From assembly GCF_014905555.1 (NCBI RefSeq), contig NZ_BNGS01000010.1, positions 248,001-312,000 of the forward strand: a stretch of DNA of 64,000 bases, written 5' to 3'. Shown in pieces: positions 8,326 to 17,310 of this stretch. Position 1 is the first letter of the stretch. Each line of letters starts with the position of its first letter. The position numbers and the translations under genes were made by a program. The DNA is from Streptomyces sp. Y2F8-2. GTDB taxonomy: Bacteria; Actinomycetota; Actinomycetes; Streptomycetales; Streptomycetaceae. The notes below the pieces were generated by a model. The model worked only from the letters and a program-made list of their open reading frames with translations. It did no database searches and was not told the DNA's origin.

Positions 8326-8358
8326 GAAGGGTCCTGCCTGTGCAGGGCCCTTCTTTTT
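8326..8358 (+). terminator. Intrinsic terminator after bldG operon
   Basis: Twelve-base arms (8326-8337 and 8342-8353, one G:U pair) around a CTGT loop, followed by five T at 8354-8358. This is a canonical Rho-independent terminator for bldG and the anti-sigma gene. Confidence 0.92.
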
Positions 8359-8378
8359 GTAAAGTCGTATCGTAATTA

Positions 8379-8406
8379 GTGAACCGCTTCACGTGAATGA
8401 ATTCAC
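8379..8406. promoter_or_regulatory. Tandem dyad operator candidate upstream of hppA
   Basis: Two abutting copies of GTGAA-N4-TTCAC (8379-8392 and 8393-8406) give four exactly spaced 5-bp half-sites, and the junction TTCACGTGAA is itself a palindrome. It lies in an unusually AT-rich intergenic stretch about 205 bp before hppA. A further looser dyad, GATCAA...TTGATC, lies at 8407-8430. The arrangement suggests two dimers of a regulator on adjacent DNA faces. The regulator is unknown. Confidence 0.6.
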
Positions 8407-8540
8407 GATCAATAGCGCGATAATTTGATCAAGAGTCCATCTCGTCAATGGTTTTGGTGCGTTACCACTTTCGGGTTCTGTGGCTGGTGTGCGATCTTTT
8501 CCTGAAGAGCAGGTGACGTCTCGATCGGTTTACCGCGCAC

Positions 8541-8569
8541 TGTTTTGATCAGGTTCCGGTACCTACAAT
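8541..8569 (+). promoter_or_regulatory. Candidate hppA promoter
   Basis: A good -10 (TACAAT, 8564-8569) follows a weak -35 (TGTTTT, 8541-8546) at 17-bp spacing, 42 bp ahead of the hppA start. Inferred by consensus only. Confidence 0.45.
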
Positions 8570-8611
8570 CCGTCCACATCTTGAGCTCAGCCCAAGCGTC
8601 AAGGAGGACGA

Positions 8612-11014
8612 ATGGCGGGGCTTTCTACCCCTCAACAGTTTGACCACCCCTCAGCTCTCGCGGCCGCGGTCCTGACCCACGACAACCGCATGATCGTGGT
8701 GGTCATCGCGGCCGTCGCGCTGGCGGCCCTCGTGGTGGCCGGGATCCTGGTGCGCGAGGTGCTCGCGGCCGGCGAGGGCACCGACAGCATGAAGAAGATC
8801 GCGGCCGCGGTCCAGGAAGGCGCGAACGCCTATCTGGCCCGGCAGTTGCGCACGCTCGGCGTATTCGCCGTGGTCGTGTTCTTCCTGCTCTTGCTGCTGC
8901 CCGCGGACGACTGGAATCAGCGCGTCGGACGGTCGGTGTTCTTCCTGATCGGTGCGGCGTTCTCGGCGGCCACCGGCTATATCGGTATGTGGCTCGCCGT
9001 GCGCAGCAATGTGCGCGTCGCCGCGGCGGCGCGCGAGGCGACCCCGGCGGAGGGTGAGCCCGAAAAGGACCTCACCGCCGTCTCGCACCGGGCGATGAAG
9101 ATCGCTTTCCGCACAGGCGGTGTCGTCGGCATGTTCACGGTGGGGCTCGGTCTGCTGGGCGCCTCCTGTGTGGTGCTCGTCTACGCGGCGAACGCCCCGA
9201 AAGTCCTCGAGGGCTTCGGTCTGGGCGCCGCGCTGATCGCCATGTTCATGCGTGTCGGCGGCGGCATCTTCACCAAGGCCGCCGACGTCGGCGCCGACCT
9301 GGTCGGCAAGGTCGAGCAGGGCATTCCGGAGGACGATCCGCGCAATGCCGCGACCATCGCCGACAACGTGGGCGACAACGTCGGCGACTGCGCGGGGATG
9401 GCTGCCGACCTCTTCGAGTCGTACGCCGTCACGCTCGTCGCCGCGCTGATCCTGGGCAAGGCCGCGTTCGGCGACTCGGGACTGGCGTTCCCGCTGATCG
9501 TGCCCGCGATCGGGGTCGTGACCGCGATGATCGGCATCTTCGCGGTGGCCCCGCGCCGGGCCGACCGCAGCGGCATGTCCGCGATCAACCGGGGCTTCTT
9601 CATCTCCGCGGTGATCTCGCTGGGGCTCGTCGCGGCGGCCGTCTTCGCCTACCTGCCGTCGTCGTACGCCGCCCTCAAGGGCGTCGCCGATGCGGCGGTC
9701 CGTGCCAAGAGCGGCGATCCGCGGATCCTCGCGCTCGTCGCTGTCGCCATCGGCATCCTGCTCGCCGCCCTGATCCAGCAGCTGACCGGCTACTTCACCG
9801 AGACCAGCCGCCGTCCCGTGCGAGACATCGGCAAGACCTCGCTGACGGGTCCCGCCACCGTGGTCCTCGCCGGTATCTCCGTCGGTCTGGAATCGGCCGT
9901 CTACACGGCGCTGCTGATCGGTCTCGGCGTCTACGGGGCGTTCCTGCTCGGCGGTACGTCGATCATGCTCGCGCTGTTCGCGGTGGCGCTGGCCGGCACG
10001 GGCCTGCTCACCACGGTCGGCGTGATCGTCGCCATGGACACCTTCGGCCCGGTCTCCGACAACGCACAGGGCATCGCCGAGATGTCCGGCGACGTCCAGG
10101 GCTCGGGCGCGCAGGTGCTCACCGATCTGGACGCCGTGGGCAACACCACCAAGGCGATCACCAAGGGCATCGCGATCGCCACCGCCGTTCTCGCGGCGTC
10201 GGCGCTCTTCGGCTCGTACCGGGACGCGATCACCACGGCCGCCCAGGACGTGGGCGAGAAGGTCGGTGACGGCGGGCCGATGAGCCTCGTCATGGACATC
10301 TCGCAGCCCAACAACCTGGTCGGCCTCATCGTCGGCGCGGCGGTCGTCTTCCTCTTCTCGGGGCTGGCGATCAACGCGGTGTCGCGGGCGGCCGGTGCGG
10401 TGGTCTTCGAGGTGCGGCGGCAGTTCCGCGACCGGCCCGGGATCATGAACTACACGGAGAAACCGGAGTACGGCAAGGTCGTCGACATCTGCACCAAGGA
10501 CGCCCTCAGGGAGCTGGCCACGCCCGGTCTGCTCGCCGTCATGGCGCCCATCGCCCTCGGGTTCACGCTGGGCGTCGGAGCGCTCGGCGCCTACCTCGCG
10601 GGCGCGATCGGCACCGGCACGCTGATGGCGGTCTTCCTCGCCAACTCCGGAGGCGCCTGGGACAACGCCAAGAAGCTCGTCGAGGACGGCCACCACGGCG
10701 GCAAGGGAAGCGAGGCGCACGCCGCGACGGTGATCGGCGACACGGTCGGCGACCCGTTCAAGGACACCGCAGGCCCGGCGATCAACCCGCTGCTGAAGGT
10801 GATGAACCTGGTGTCGCTGCTGATCGCGCCCGCGGTCATCAAGTTCTCCTACGGAAGCGACAGGAACATCGGCGTGCGGATCGCCATCGCGGTGCTCGCG
10901 CTCGTCGTGATCGTGCTCGCGGTGTACGTGTCCAAGCGGCGCGGGATCGCCGTGGGTGACGAAGACAACGCCGAGAAGGTGTCCAAGCCCGCTGATCCGG
11001 CGGTGGTGTCGTAG
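8612..11014 (+). CDS. hppA: Membrane-bound proton-translocating pyrophosphatase
   Basis: 800 aa integral membrane enzyme that couples hydrolysis of pyrophosphate to proton export. Strong SD (AAGGAGG). The substrate-binding stretch DVGADLVGKVEQGIPEDDPR starts near residue 226 and is followed by the DNVGDNVGDCAGMAADLFE motif. The second acidic cluster (GDTVGDPFKDTAGPAINPL) is near the C-terminus. In GNTTKA the residue at the diagnostic position is Lys514, the mark of the K+-independent H+-PPase subclass. About 16 membrane segments are expected. A cytosolic soluble pyrophosphatase is also encoded here (ppa, near 50.9 kb), so the cell has both ways of handling pyrophosphate. Confidence 0.97.
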   Translation: MAGLSTPQQFDHPSALAAAVLTHDNRMIVVVIAAVALAALVVAGILVREVLAAGEGTDSMKKIAAAVQEGANAYLARQLRTLGVFAVVVFFLLLLLPADDWNQRVGRSVFFLIGAAFSAATGYIGMWLAVRSNVRVAAAAREATPAEGEPEKDLTAVSHRAMKIAFRTGGVVGMFTVGLGLLGASCVVLVYAANAPKVLEGFGLGAALIAMFMRVGGGIFTKAADVGADLVGKVEQGIPEDDPRNAATIADNVGDNVGDCAGMAADLFESYAVTLVAALILGKAAFGDSGLAFPLIVPAIGVVTAMIGIFAVAPRRADRSGMSAINRGFFISAVISLGLVAAAVFAYLPSSYAALKGVADAAVRAKSGDPRILALVAVAIGILLAALIQQLTGYFTETSRRPVRDIGKTSLTGPATVVLAGISVGLESAVYTALLIGLGVYGAFLLGGTSIMLALFAVALAGTGLLTTVGVIVAMDTFGPVSDNAQGIAEMSGDVQGSGAQVLTDLDAVGNTTKAITKGIAIATAVLAASALFGSYRDAITTAAQDVGEKVGDGGPMSLVMDISQPNNLVGLIVGAAVVFLFSGLAINAVSRAAGAVVFEVRRQFRDRPGIMNYTEKPEYGKVVDICTKDALRELATPGLLAVMAPIALGFTLGVGALGAYLAGAIGTGTLMAVFLANSGGAWDNAKKLVEDGHHGGKGSEAHAATVIGDTVGDPFKDTAGPAINPLLKVMNLVSLLIAPAVIKFSYGSDRNIGVRIAIAVLALVVIVLAVYVSKRRGIAVGDEDNAEKVSKPADPAVVS

Positions 11015-11063
11015 CCCGGCTGGACGGCACCCCGCTCTTACGCCTGGTCAGATACGGGCACAC

Positions 11064-11105
11064 GGGCGGGCGTACGGCGCTCCTCGAGAGGCCGTGCGCC
11101 CGCCC
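11064..11105 (+). terminator. Strong hairpin after hppA
   Basis: Fourteen-base arms (11064-11077 and 11092-11105, one G:U pair) with a 14-nt loop. Outer flanks GCACACG and CGTGTGC can extend the stem. No T tract, as is common for Streptomyces terminators. Confidence 0.8.
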
Positions 11106-11252
11106 TTGTCCGTGTGCGGGGCCCTCTCGTGAGCCTTCTCTCGCTTGGCGCAAAAGGTGGTAATGGCACCCATAGGTGATATTCGGCCTCCGGGTGTCGC
11201 CCGATTGGCGTGTATCTTCCGGGCCGAGAGAGCCATGGAAGGGACCAATCCG

Positions 11253-11849
11253 GTGAACAAGAAGCTCGCGACCACAGTGTCCGGCGGTGCGGTGCTGGTA
11301 CTGGCGCTGTCGGCCTGCACAGGCGGTGGCAAGAGCCAGACCGACGAAAAGCTGGCCTCCTGGGCAAAGCAGGTCTGCGACGCGGTGCCGGCGCAGAACG
11401 CGAAGATCAAGGCCGCCAACGACGCGATCACGAAGGCGGCCTCGGACACCACGAACCCGCCTCAGACCATCCAGAAGACCGACTCCCAGGCCTTCCAGGA
11501 CATGTCCGACGGCTACAAGGCGCTCGCGACCGCCCTGAACAACGCCGGAGCGCCCCCCGGTGTCGACGGCGGTGCGCAGCGGCAGCAGGACGCCGTCAAG
11601 ACCCTGAACAACCTCTCCGCGTCCTACGCCGACCTGAAGAAGAAGGTGGACGCGCTCAATACGAAGGACCAGGGCAAGTTCGCGTCCGGGCTGCACGACA
11701 TCGCGGCCCAGATGACCGAGCTGGAGAAGCAGAACCAGAGCGGGACCACCGCGCTGAAGAACCTCGAACAGGGCGACGTCAAGAAGGCGATCGCGGAGCA
11801 GGCGAGCTGCAAGAAGGCGACCGCTACGGCCTCGGCGACTGCGGGCTGA
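11253..11849 (+). CDS. Secreted lipoprotein of unknown function
   Basis: 198 aa from the GTG at 11253 (GGAAGGGA just upstream); an in-frame ATG at 11235 would add six residues. Short signal peptide KKLATTVSGGAVLVLALSAC with lipobox L-S-A-C and lipidated Cys22. The mature part is a helical, Lys/Gln-rich domain (VCDAVPAQNAKIKAANDAI...MTELEKQNQSGTTALKNLE) with one further Cys near the end, likely pairing with the Cys near its start. This is the common Streptomyces 'small secreted protein' type. It is anchored on the outer face of the membrane. No function is known to me. Confidence 0.85.
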   Translation: MNKKLATTVSGGAVLVLALSACTGGGKSQTDEKLASWAKQVCDAVPAQNAKIKAANDAITKAASDTTNPPQTIQKTDSQAFQDMSDGYKALATALNNAGAPPGVDGGAQRQQDAVKTLNNLSASYADLKKKVDALNTKDQGKFASGLHDIAAQMTELEKQNQSGTTALKNLEQGDVKKAIAEQASCKKATATASATAG

Positions 11850-11875
11850 GTCCGCCCGCACGCCACAATGGGGGC

Positions 11876-13393
11876 GTGAGTACCCCCAGTCGCACCCTGC
11901 CCTCCCTGGACCGCACCGATGTCGCCGCACGGCTGCGGGACGCCCTGCTCGACGCCTCCTTCACCGCCGACGGGCTGCTCGACCTGCTCGGAGCGCCCGC
12001 GTACGCGGCGCTCGCGCGGAGCGAGACCGTCCCCGCACTCCGGGCGACGCGCGGGGACACACCGCTGGAGACACTCGTACGGCTGTTCCTGCTGCAACAG
12101 CCCGTGCTCCACGCGCGCGTGGCCGACGTCCTGCCCCTCGACGCCTGCCTGGAGGCCGGCTGGCTGGTGCGCACCGGTGGGGGCGAAGTCGCCGCGACCG
12201 TGGACGTGCGGCCGTACGGCGGACCGGACGGCGAGGACTGGTTCATCGTCTCCGACCTCGGGTGTGCCGTCGGAGGCGCGGGGGGCATCGGCAGCCGCGA
12301 CGAAGGCGTCGTCCTAGGGGTCGGCGGCGCCTCCACCACCCTCGCCGGCATCACCGTACGGACCCCCGTCGGCTCGGCACTCGACCTCGGCACCGGCTCC
12401 GGGATCCAGGCGCTGCACGCCGCCCAGCACGCCACGCGCGTGACCGCGACCGACGTCAACCCGCGCGCCCTGCACATCGCCGCACTCACCCTCGCGCTGT
12501 CCGGCGCCCCGGCCGCCGATCTGCGCCAGGGTTCGCTCTTCGAGCCGGTCCGGGACGACGAGACGTTCGACCTGATCGTCTCGAACCCGCCCTTCGTGAT
12601 CTCCCCCGGCGCCCGGCTCACCTACCGTGACGGCGGGATGGGCGGGGACGATCTGTGCCGCACGCTCGTTCAGGGGGCGGGGGAGCGGCTGAACGAGGGC
12701 GGGTTCGCGCAGTTCCTCGCCAACTGGCAGCACGTGGAAGGGGAGGACTGGCAGGACAGGCTCAGGTCGTGGGTGCCGCGCGGCTGCGACGCGTGGGTCG
12801 TGCAGCGCGAGGTGCAGGACATCACGCAGTACGCCGAGCTGTGGCTGAGGGACGCCGGGGACCACCGTGGCGATGCGGCCGAGTACCAGGCGCGGTACGA
12901 CGCGTGGCTGGACGAGTTCGAGGCGCGCAAGGTGCGCGCGGTCGGATTCGGCTGGATCGCCCTGCGCAGGACCGACGCGGCCGAGCCCTCGATCACGGTC
13001 GAGGAGTGGCCGCATCCGGTCGAACAGCCGCTCGGGGACACGGTGCGTGCGCACTTCGACCGCGTCGACTACCTGCGGGCGCACGACGACGCGGCCCTGC
13101 TCGCCGGGCACTTCAAGCTCGCCGCCGAAGTCGTTCAGGAGCAGGTCGGGCTGCCCGGCGCCGAGGACCCGGAGCACGTGGTGCTGCGCCAGAACCGGGG
13201 GATGCGCCGGGCCACCAAGGTGGACACGGTCGGCGCGGGCTTCGCGGGCGTCTGCGACGGCACGCTGAGCGCGGGACGGATCCTGGACGCCATCGCCCAG
13301 CTGGTCGGCGAGGACCCCGTGCTGCTGCGCGACCGCACGCCCGCACAGATCCGGTTGCTGGTCGAGCAGGGGTTCCTGGAGCCCGCGCGCTGA
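11876..13393 (+). CDS. Class I SAM-dependent methyltransferase with NPPF motif
   Basis: 505 aa from a GTG at 11876 with a GGGGG stretch before it; 26 bp after the lipoprotein. The N-terminal ~130 residues form a separate all-alpha/beta cap. Then SAM motif I, DLGTGSG, begins at D170. Motif IV, NPPF, is at 237-240, the signature of amino-N methyltransferases acting on adenine N6, guanine N2 or glutamine (PrmC/RlmG-like). A C-terminal ~180-residue domain is specific to actinobacterial homologues. The substrate is probably RNA or a translation protein, but this cannot be decided from sequence. Confidence 0.88.
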   Translation: MSTPSRTLPSLDRTDVAARLRDALLDASFTADGLLDLLGAPAYAALARSETVPALRATRGDTPLETLVRLFLLQQPVLHARVADVLPLDACLEAGWLVRTGGGEVAATVDVRPYGGPDGEDWFIVSDLGCAVGGAGGIGSRDEGVVLGVGGASTTLAGITVRTPVGSALDLGTGSGIQALHAAQHATRVTATDVNPRALHIAALTLALSGAPAADLRQGSLFEPVRDDETFDLIVSNPPFVISPGARLTYRDGGMGGDDLCRTLVQGAGERLNEGGFAQFLANWQHVEGEDWQDRLRSWVPRGCDAWVVQREVQDITQYAELWLRDAGDHRGDAAEYQARYDAWLDEFEARKVRAVGFGWIALRRTDAAEPSITVEEWPHPVEQPLGDTVRAHFDRVDYLRAHDDAALLAGHFKLAAEVVQEQVGLPGAEDPEHVVLRQNRGMRRATKVDTVGAGFAGVCDGTLSAGRILDAIAQLVGEDPVLLRDRTPAQIRLLVEQGFLEPAR

Positions 13394-13427
13394 CGGGCGG
13401 CGAGGCCGAGTGGGGCCGCTGGGCCGC

Positions 13428-13477
13428 TGTACTGGCGCGCAGGACCATCCGGTGTACTGGCGCGGAGGACCGCCCGG
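13428..13477. repeat. 25-bp tandem duplication in a 444-bp gene-free stretch
   Basis: Two head-to-tail 25-bp units (13428-13452, 13453-13477) differ at three bases. They lie in the gene-free interval 13394-13837, which is low-complexity: a CTGGGGC-type repeat follows, then four near copies of CACCGGC around 13620. No credible ORF or promoter was seen in the rest of this interval. Confidence 0.75.
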
Positions 13478-13837
13478 GGTGCTGGGGCCCTTGGGGCCGC
13501 TGGGGCAGCTGGGGCACTGGAACTGGGGGCACTGAGGCATTCAGGGCCGCTGCGGCGGTTGGGGCGCCGGGACGGCGGGTAGCTCCCGCAGCAGCGAGTT
13601 CGCGCCGAGTTCGTTCCGGCCACCGGCCACCGGCCACCGTTCACCGGCCGCCGACCCTGGCCCCGGGGCCAGAGGCCCGCACGCCCGTCGCGCCGGGGCG
13701 CACCGGGCGTGCGGGGTGGTTTGTCCGCCGCGCGTTCACCCCGGGTTCGCGTGCAGGCTTTCCCGGCGTGCCAGCCTCCGTCGCCGGGGCAGGTCGGGTG
13801 GAGGGAAGCCGGGGCGGCCGGGCGGGAGGGAAACGAC

Positions 13838-14035
13838 ATGGAGAGCGGGCCGGCGATCATCACGGGGACGGTGTTCGTCCTGTTCGGCGGCGGTCTGCTG
13901 ACCTGGACCGCGACCCGGCTGTACCGTGGTGAGCCGGTGGCGGACGGTGTGAGCCGTATCGCATCCGCCACGCTCGCGAGCCTCGCCGCCGTGGCCGCGG
14001 TCGCGGCCGGCACGTGGTGCTTCCTGCGCCTCTGA
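13838..14035 (+). CDS. Small two-helix membrane protein
   Basis: 65 aa, ATG at 13838 with GGAGGGA upstream. Two hydrophobic helices (IITGTVFVLFGGGLLTWTAT and about residues 43-62) are joined by a short polar loop, RLYRGEPVADGVSR. No known domain. It sits between the methyltransferase and topA, as small membrane ORFs do in related genomes. The SD, composition and clean helices support a real gene; the function is unknown. Confidence 0.7.
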   Translation: MESGPAIITGTVFVLFGGGLLTWTATRLYRGEPVADGVSRIASATLASLAAVAAVAAGTWCFLRL

Positions 14036-14305
14036 CATCACCGTTCCCGGTCCCCGGGCGACCGGAGGCGGAGTAACTGGGGGATCACGCTCCGGACAGG
14101 CCGGAAAAGGCCGCTGGACAGTCCGGGCGGCAGGAATGCCGGTAGTCGGGTTACCGTTCGAGTGGCCGTTGTGGGCTTTTCCCGTTTGACACGGGGGCGG
14201 GATGTACCGTCACACTCCGCAGCGTCACCAGCGAGCCAGAAAGCGACCTCACCCCGGGACCAAGGCCTGGGGAGGCCCCAGCGTCGACCGGAGAGAAGAG
14301 CGAAG

Positions 14306-17164
14306 TTGTCCCCGACCAGCGAGACCGCACAGGGCGGCCGCCGACTCGTCATCGTCGAGTCGCCTGCCAAGGCGAAGACGATCAAGGGCTATCTCGGCCC
14401 GGGCTACACCGTCGAGGCGAGCGTCGGGCACATCCGCGACCTTCCGAACGGCGCCGCGGAGGTGCCCGAGAAGTACACCGGCGAGGTCCGCCGCCTCGGC
14501 GTGGACGTCGAACACGACTTCCAGCCGATCTACGTCGTCAACGCCGACAAGAAGGCGCAGGTCAAGAAGCTCAAGGACCTCCTGCGCGAATCCGACGAGC
14601 TCTTCCTCGCCACCGATGAGGACCGCGAGGGCGAGGCCATCGCCTGGCACCTCCAGGAGGTGCTGAAGCCGAAGGTCCCGGTCAAGCGGATGGTCTTCCA
14701 CGAGATCACCAAGGACGCGATCCAGCAGGCCGTGCGCAACCCGCGCGAGCTGAACCAGAAGCTCGTCGACGCCCAGGAGACCCGCCGCATCCTCGACCGG
14801 CTCTACGGCTACGAGGTCTCGCCGGTCCTGTGGAAGAAGGTCATGCCGCGCCTGTCGGCCGGCCGTGTCCAGTCGGTCGCCACCCGTCTCGTGGTGGAGC
14901 GGGAACGCGAGCGCATCGCGTTCCGTTCCGCCGAGTACTGGGACCTGACGGGAACCTTCGCCACCGGCCGCGCGGGGGACCCCTCGGACCCGTCGTCGCT
15001 GGTCGCCCGTCTGCAGAGCGTCGACGGCAGGAGGGTCGCGCAGGGGCGCGACTTCGACTCCCTGGGACAGCTCAAGAGCGATCAGATCCTCCACCTCGAC
15101 GAGGCGAACGCCCGCGCCCTCGCCGCCGCCCTGGCGGACACCCGCTTCTCGGTGCGGTCCGTCGAGTCCAAGCCGTACCGCCGCTCGCCGTACGCCCCGT
15201 TCCGTACGACGACGCTGCAGCAGGAGGCGAGCCGCAAGCTCGGCTTCGGCGCGAAGGCCACCATGCAGATCGCGCAGAAGCTGTACGAGAACGGCTACAT
15301 CACGTACATGCGTACGGACTCCACGACGCTGTCGGACACGGCGATCGCCGCCGCCCGCGCCCAGGTCACGCACCTGTACGGCGCCGAGTACCTGCCCGAC
15401 GCGCCGCGCACCTACGCCGCCAAGGTCAAGAACGCGCAGGAGGCGCACGAGGCGATCCGGCCCTCGGGTGATCGTTTCCGCACCCCGGCGGAGACGGGAC
15501 TGACCGGCGACCAGTTCAAGCTCTACGAGCTGATCTGGAAGCGGACCGTCGCCTCCCAGATGAAGGACGCGACCGGCAACTCGGTCACCGTCAGGATCGG
15601 CGGCACCGCCGCCGACGGCCGGGTCGCCGAGTTCAGCGCGTCGGGCAAGACGATCACCTTCCACGGCTTCCTGAAGGCGTACGTCGAGGGCGCCGACGAC
15701 CCGAACGCGGAGCTCGACGACCGCGAGCGCCGGCTGCCGCAGGTCGCCGAGGGCGACGCGCTGAGCGCCGAGGAGATCACCGCCGACGGCCACGCGACCA
15801 AGCCCCCGGCCCGCTACACCGAGGCCAGCCTGGTCAAGGAGCTCGAAGAGCGGGAGATCGGCCGCCCGTCGACGTACGCGTCGATCATCGGCACGATCCT
15901 GGACCGCGGCTACGTGTTCAAGAAGGGCACGGCCCTCGTGCCGTCCTTCCTGTCCTTCGCCGTGGTCAACCTCCTGGAGAAGCACTTCGGGCGGCTCGTC
16001 GACTACGACTTCACCGCCAAGATGGAGGACGACCTCGACCGCATCGCCCGCGGCGAGGCGCAGGCCGTGCCGTGGCTGAAGCGGTTCTACTTCGGCGAGA
16101 CGGCATCGGGCAGCGGCTTCCCCGCGGGCACCAACGGCACCGCCGCCGACGCCGGGAACGGCGACGGGGACCACCTCGGCGGCCTCAAGGAGCTGGTGAC
16201 CGACCTGGGCGCGATCGACGCGCGCGAGGTGTCGTCGTTCCCCGTCGGCAACGACATCGTGCTGCGGGTCGGCCGCTACGGCCCGTACATCGAGCGCGGC
16301 GAGAAGGACACCGAGCAGCACCAGCGCGCCGACATCCCGGCCGACCTCGCTCCCGACGAGCTCACCGTCGAGCTGGCGGAGGAGCTGCTGGCCAAGCCGA
16401 GCGGCGAGCGCCCGCTGGGCACGGACCCGGAGACGGGCCGCCCGATCGTCGCCAAGGACGGCCGCTACGGCCCCTACGTCACGGAGATCCTCCCCGAGGG
16501 CACCCCGAAGACCGGCAAGAACGCGATCAAGCCGCGCACGGCCTCGCTGTTCAAGTCGATGTCCCTGGACACGGTGACCCTCGACGACGCGCTGCGGCTG
16601 ATGTCGCTGCCGCGTGTGGTGGGCACCGACGCCGACGGGCAGGAGATCACCGCGCAGAACGGCCGCTACGGCCCGTACCTGAAGAAGGGCACGGACTCGC
16701 GCTCGCTGCAGTCCGAGGACCAGATCTTCACGATCACGCTGGAGGAGGCCCAGGCGATCTACGCCCAGCCCAAGCAGCGTGGCCGGGCGGCCGCCAAGCC
16801 GCCGCTGAAGGAGCTCGGCGAGGACCCGGTGAGCGGGAAGCCGGTCGTCGTCAAGGACGGGCGCTTCGGTCCGTACGTCACCGACGGCGAGACCAACGCG
16901 ACCCTGCGTTCCGGCGACAGCGTGGAGGCGATCACTCCGGAGCGCGGCTTCGAGCTGCTCGCGGAGAAGCGCGCCAAGGCACCCGCGAAGAAGACGGCGA
17001 AGAAGGCCGCCGCCAAGAAGGCACCGGCCAAGAAGACGGCGTCGACCGCGGCCAAGAAGACGGCCGCCAAGAAGACCGCCGCGAAGACGACGGCGAAGAA
17101 GACGACGGCGAAGAAGACCGCTGCCGCCAAGACGGCGGCGTCCAAGGGTGCCGCGGAGGACTGA
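14306..17164 (+). CDS. topA: DNA topoisomerase I (type IA)
   Basis: 952 aa from the TTG at 14306, preceded by GGAGAGAAGAG; this gives the family N-terminus (SPTSETAQGGRRLVIVESP). It relaxes negative supercoils by passing strands through a Tyr-linked single-strand break. TOPRIM domain (VIVESPAKAKTIKGYL, later ATDEDREGEAIAWHL) at about 12-130. The catalytic tyrosine is Tyr334 in Y-M-R-T-D-S. Four C-terminal repeats carry GR(Y/F)GPY. Residues from about 892 onward are a long Lys/Ala tail with many AKK repeats, which is characteristic of Streptomyces TopA and linked to high processivity. No C-terminal zinc fingers, as usual in actinobacteria. Followed by two hairpins. Confidence 0.98.
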   Translation: MSPTSETAQGGRRLVIVESPAKAKTIKGYLGPGYTVEASVGHIRDLPNGAAEVPEKYTGEVRRLGVDVEHDFQPIYVVNADKKAQVKKLKDLLRESDELFLATDEDREGEAIAWHLQEVLKPKVPVKRMVFHEITKDAIQQAVRNPRELNQKLVDAQETRRILDRLYGYEVSPVLWKKVMPRLSAGRVQSVATRLVVERERERIAFRSAEYWDLTGTFATGRAGDPSDPSSLVARLQSVDGRRVAQGRDFDSLGQLKSDQILHLDEANARALAAALADTRFSVRSVESKPYRRSPYAPFRTTTLQQEASRKLGFGAKATMQIAQKLYENGYITYMRTDSTTLSDTAIAAARAQVTHLYGAEYLPDAPRTYAAKVKNAQEAHEAIRPSGDRFRTPAETGLTGDQFKLYELIWKRTVASQMKDATGNSVTVRIGGTAADGRVAEFSASGKTITFHGFLKAYVEGADDPNAELDDRERRLPQVAEGDALSAEEITADGHATKPPARYTEASLVKELEEREIGRPSTYASIIGTILDRGYVFKKGTALVPSFLSFAVVNLLEKHFGRLVDYDFTAKMEDDLDRIARGEAQAVPWLKRFYFGETASGSGFPAGTNGTAADAGNGDGDHLGGLKELVTDLGAIDAREVSSFPVGNDIVLRVGRYGPYIERGEKDTEQHQRADIPADLAPDELTVELAEELLAKPSGERPLGTDPETGRPIVAKDGRYGPYVTEILPEGTPKTGKNAIKPRTASLFKSMSLDTVTLDDALRLMSLPRVVGTDADGQEITAQNGRYGPYLKKGTDSRSLQSEDQIFTITLEEAQAIYAQPKQRGRAAAKPPLKELGEDPVSGKPVVVKDGRFGPYVTDGETNATLRSGDSVEAITPERGFELLAEKRAKAPAKKTAKKAAAKKAPAKKTASTAAKKTAAKKTAAKTTAKKTTAKKTAAAKTAASKGAAED

Positions 17165-17184
17165 CGCGGGAGAGGACCGGGCCC

Positions 17185-17257
17185 GAAGGGGCACCGGTTC
17201 CTCACAGCCCCTTCGCTAAACACACGGTCCGGCATCGGTTCGGTGTCGGGCCGTGTG
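17185..17257 (+). terminator. Double hairpin after topA
   Basis: The first stem is GAAGGGGC/GCCCCTTC (17185-17192 with 17207-17214). The second has 11-base arms with one mismatch (17221-17231 with 17247-17257). Together they probably end topA transcription before the next gene at 17311. Confidence 0.7.
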
Positions 17258-17310
17258 CACATGGCGAGTGGCCGCCTCGGGCTGTCGGTGGCTCCCGATA
17301 GTCTGAATGC

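Noticed and set aside
8651..10720. 689-codon minus-strand frame opposite hppA
   Set aside because: Arg/Asp/His-rich nonsense mirroring hppA codons; no SD and no domain.
13394..13837. Repeat-rich interval considered as a possible CRISPR array
   Set aside because: Repeats are contiguous low-complexity units without unique spacers of constant length, and no cas genes are present.
14249..17194. 981-codon open frame on the minus strand opposite topA
   Set aside because: Antisense shadow of a high-GC gene. Its translation is low-complexity Leu/Gly/Arg with no domain, while topA on the other strand is fully conserved.
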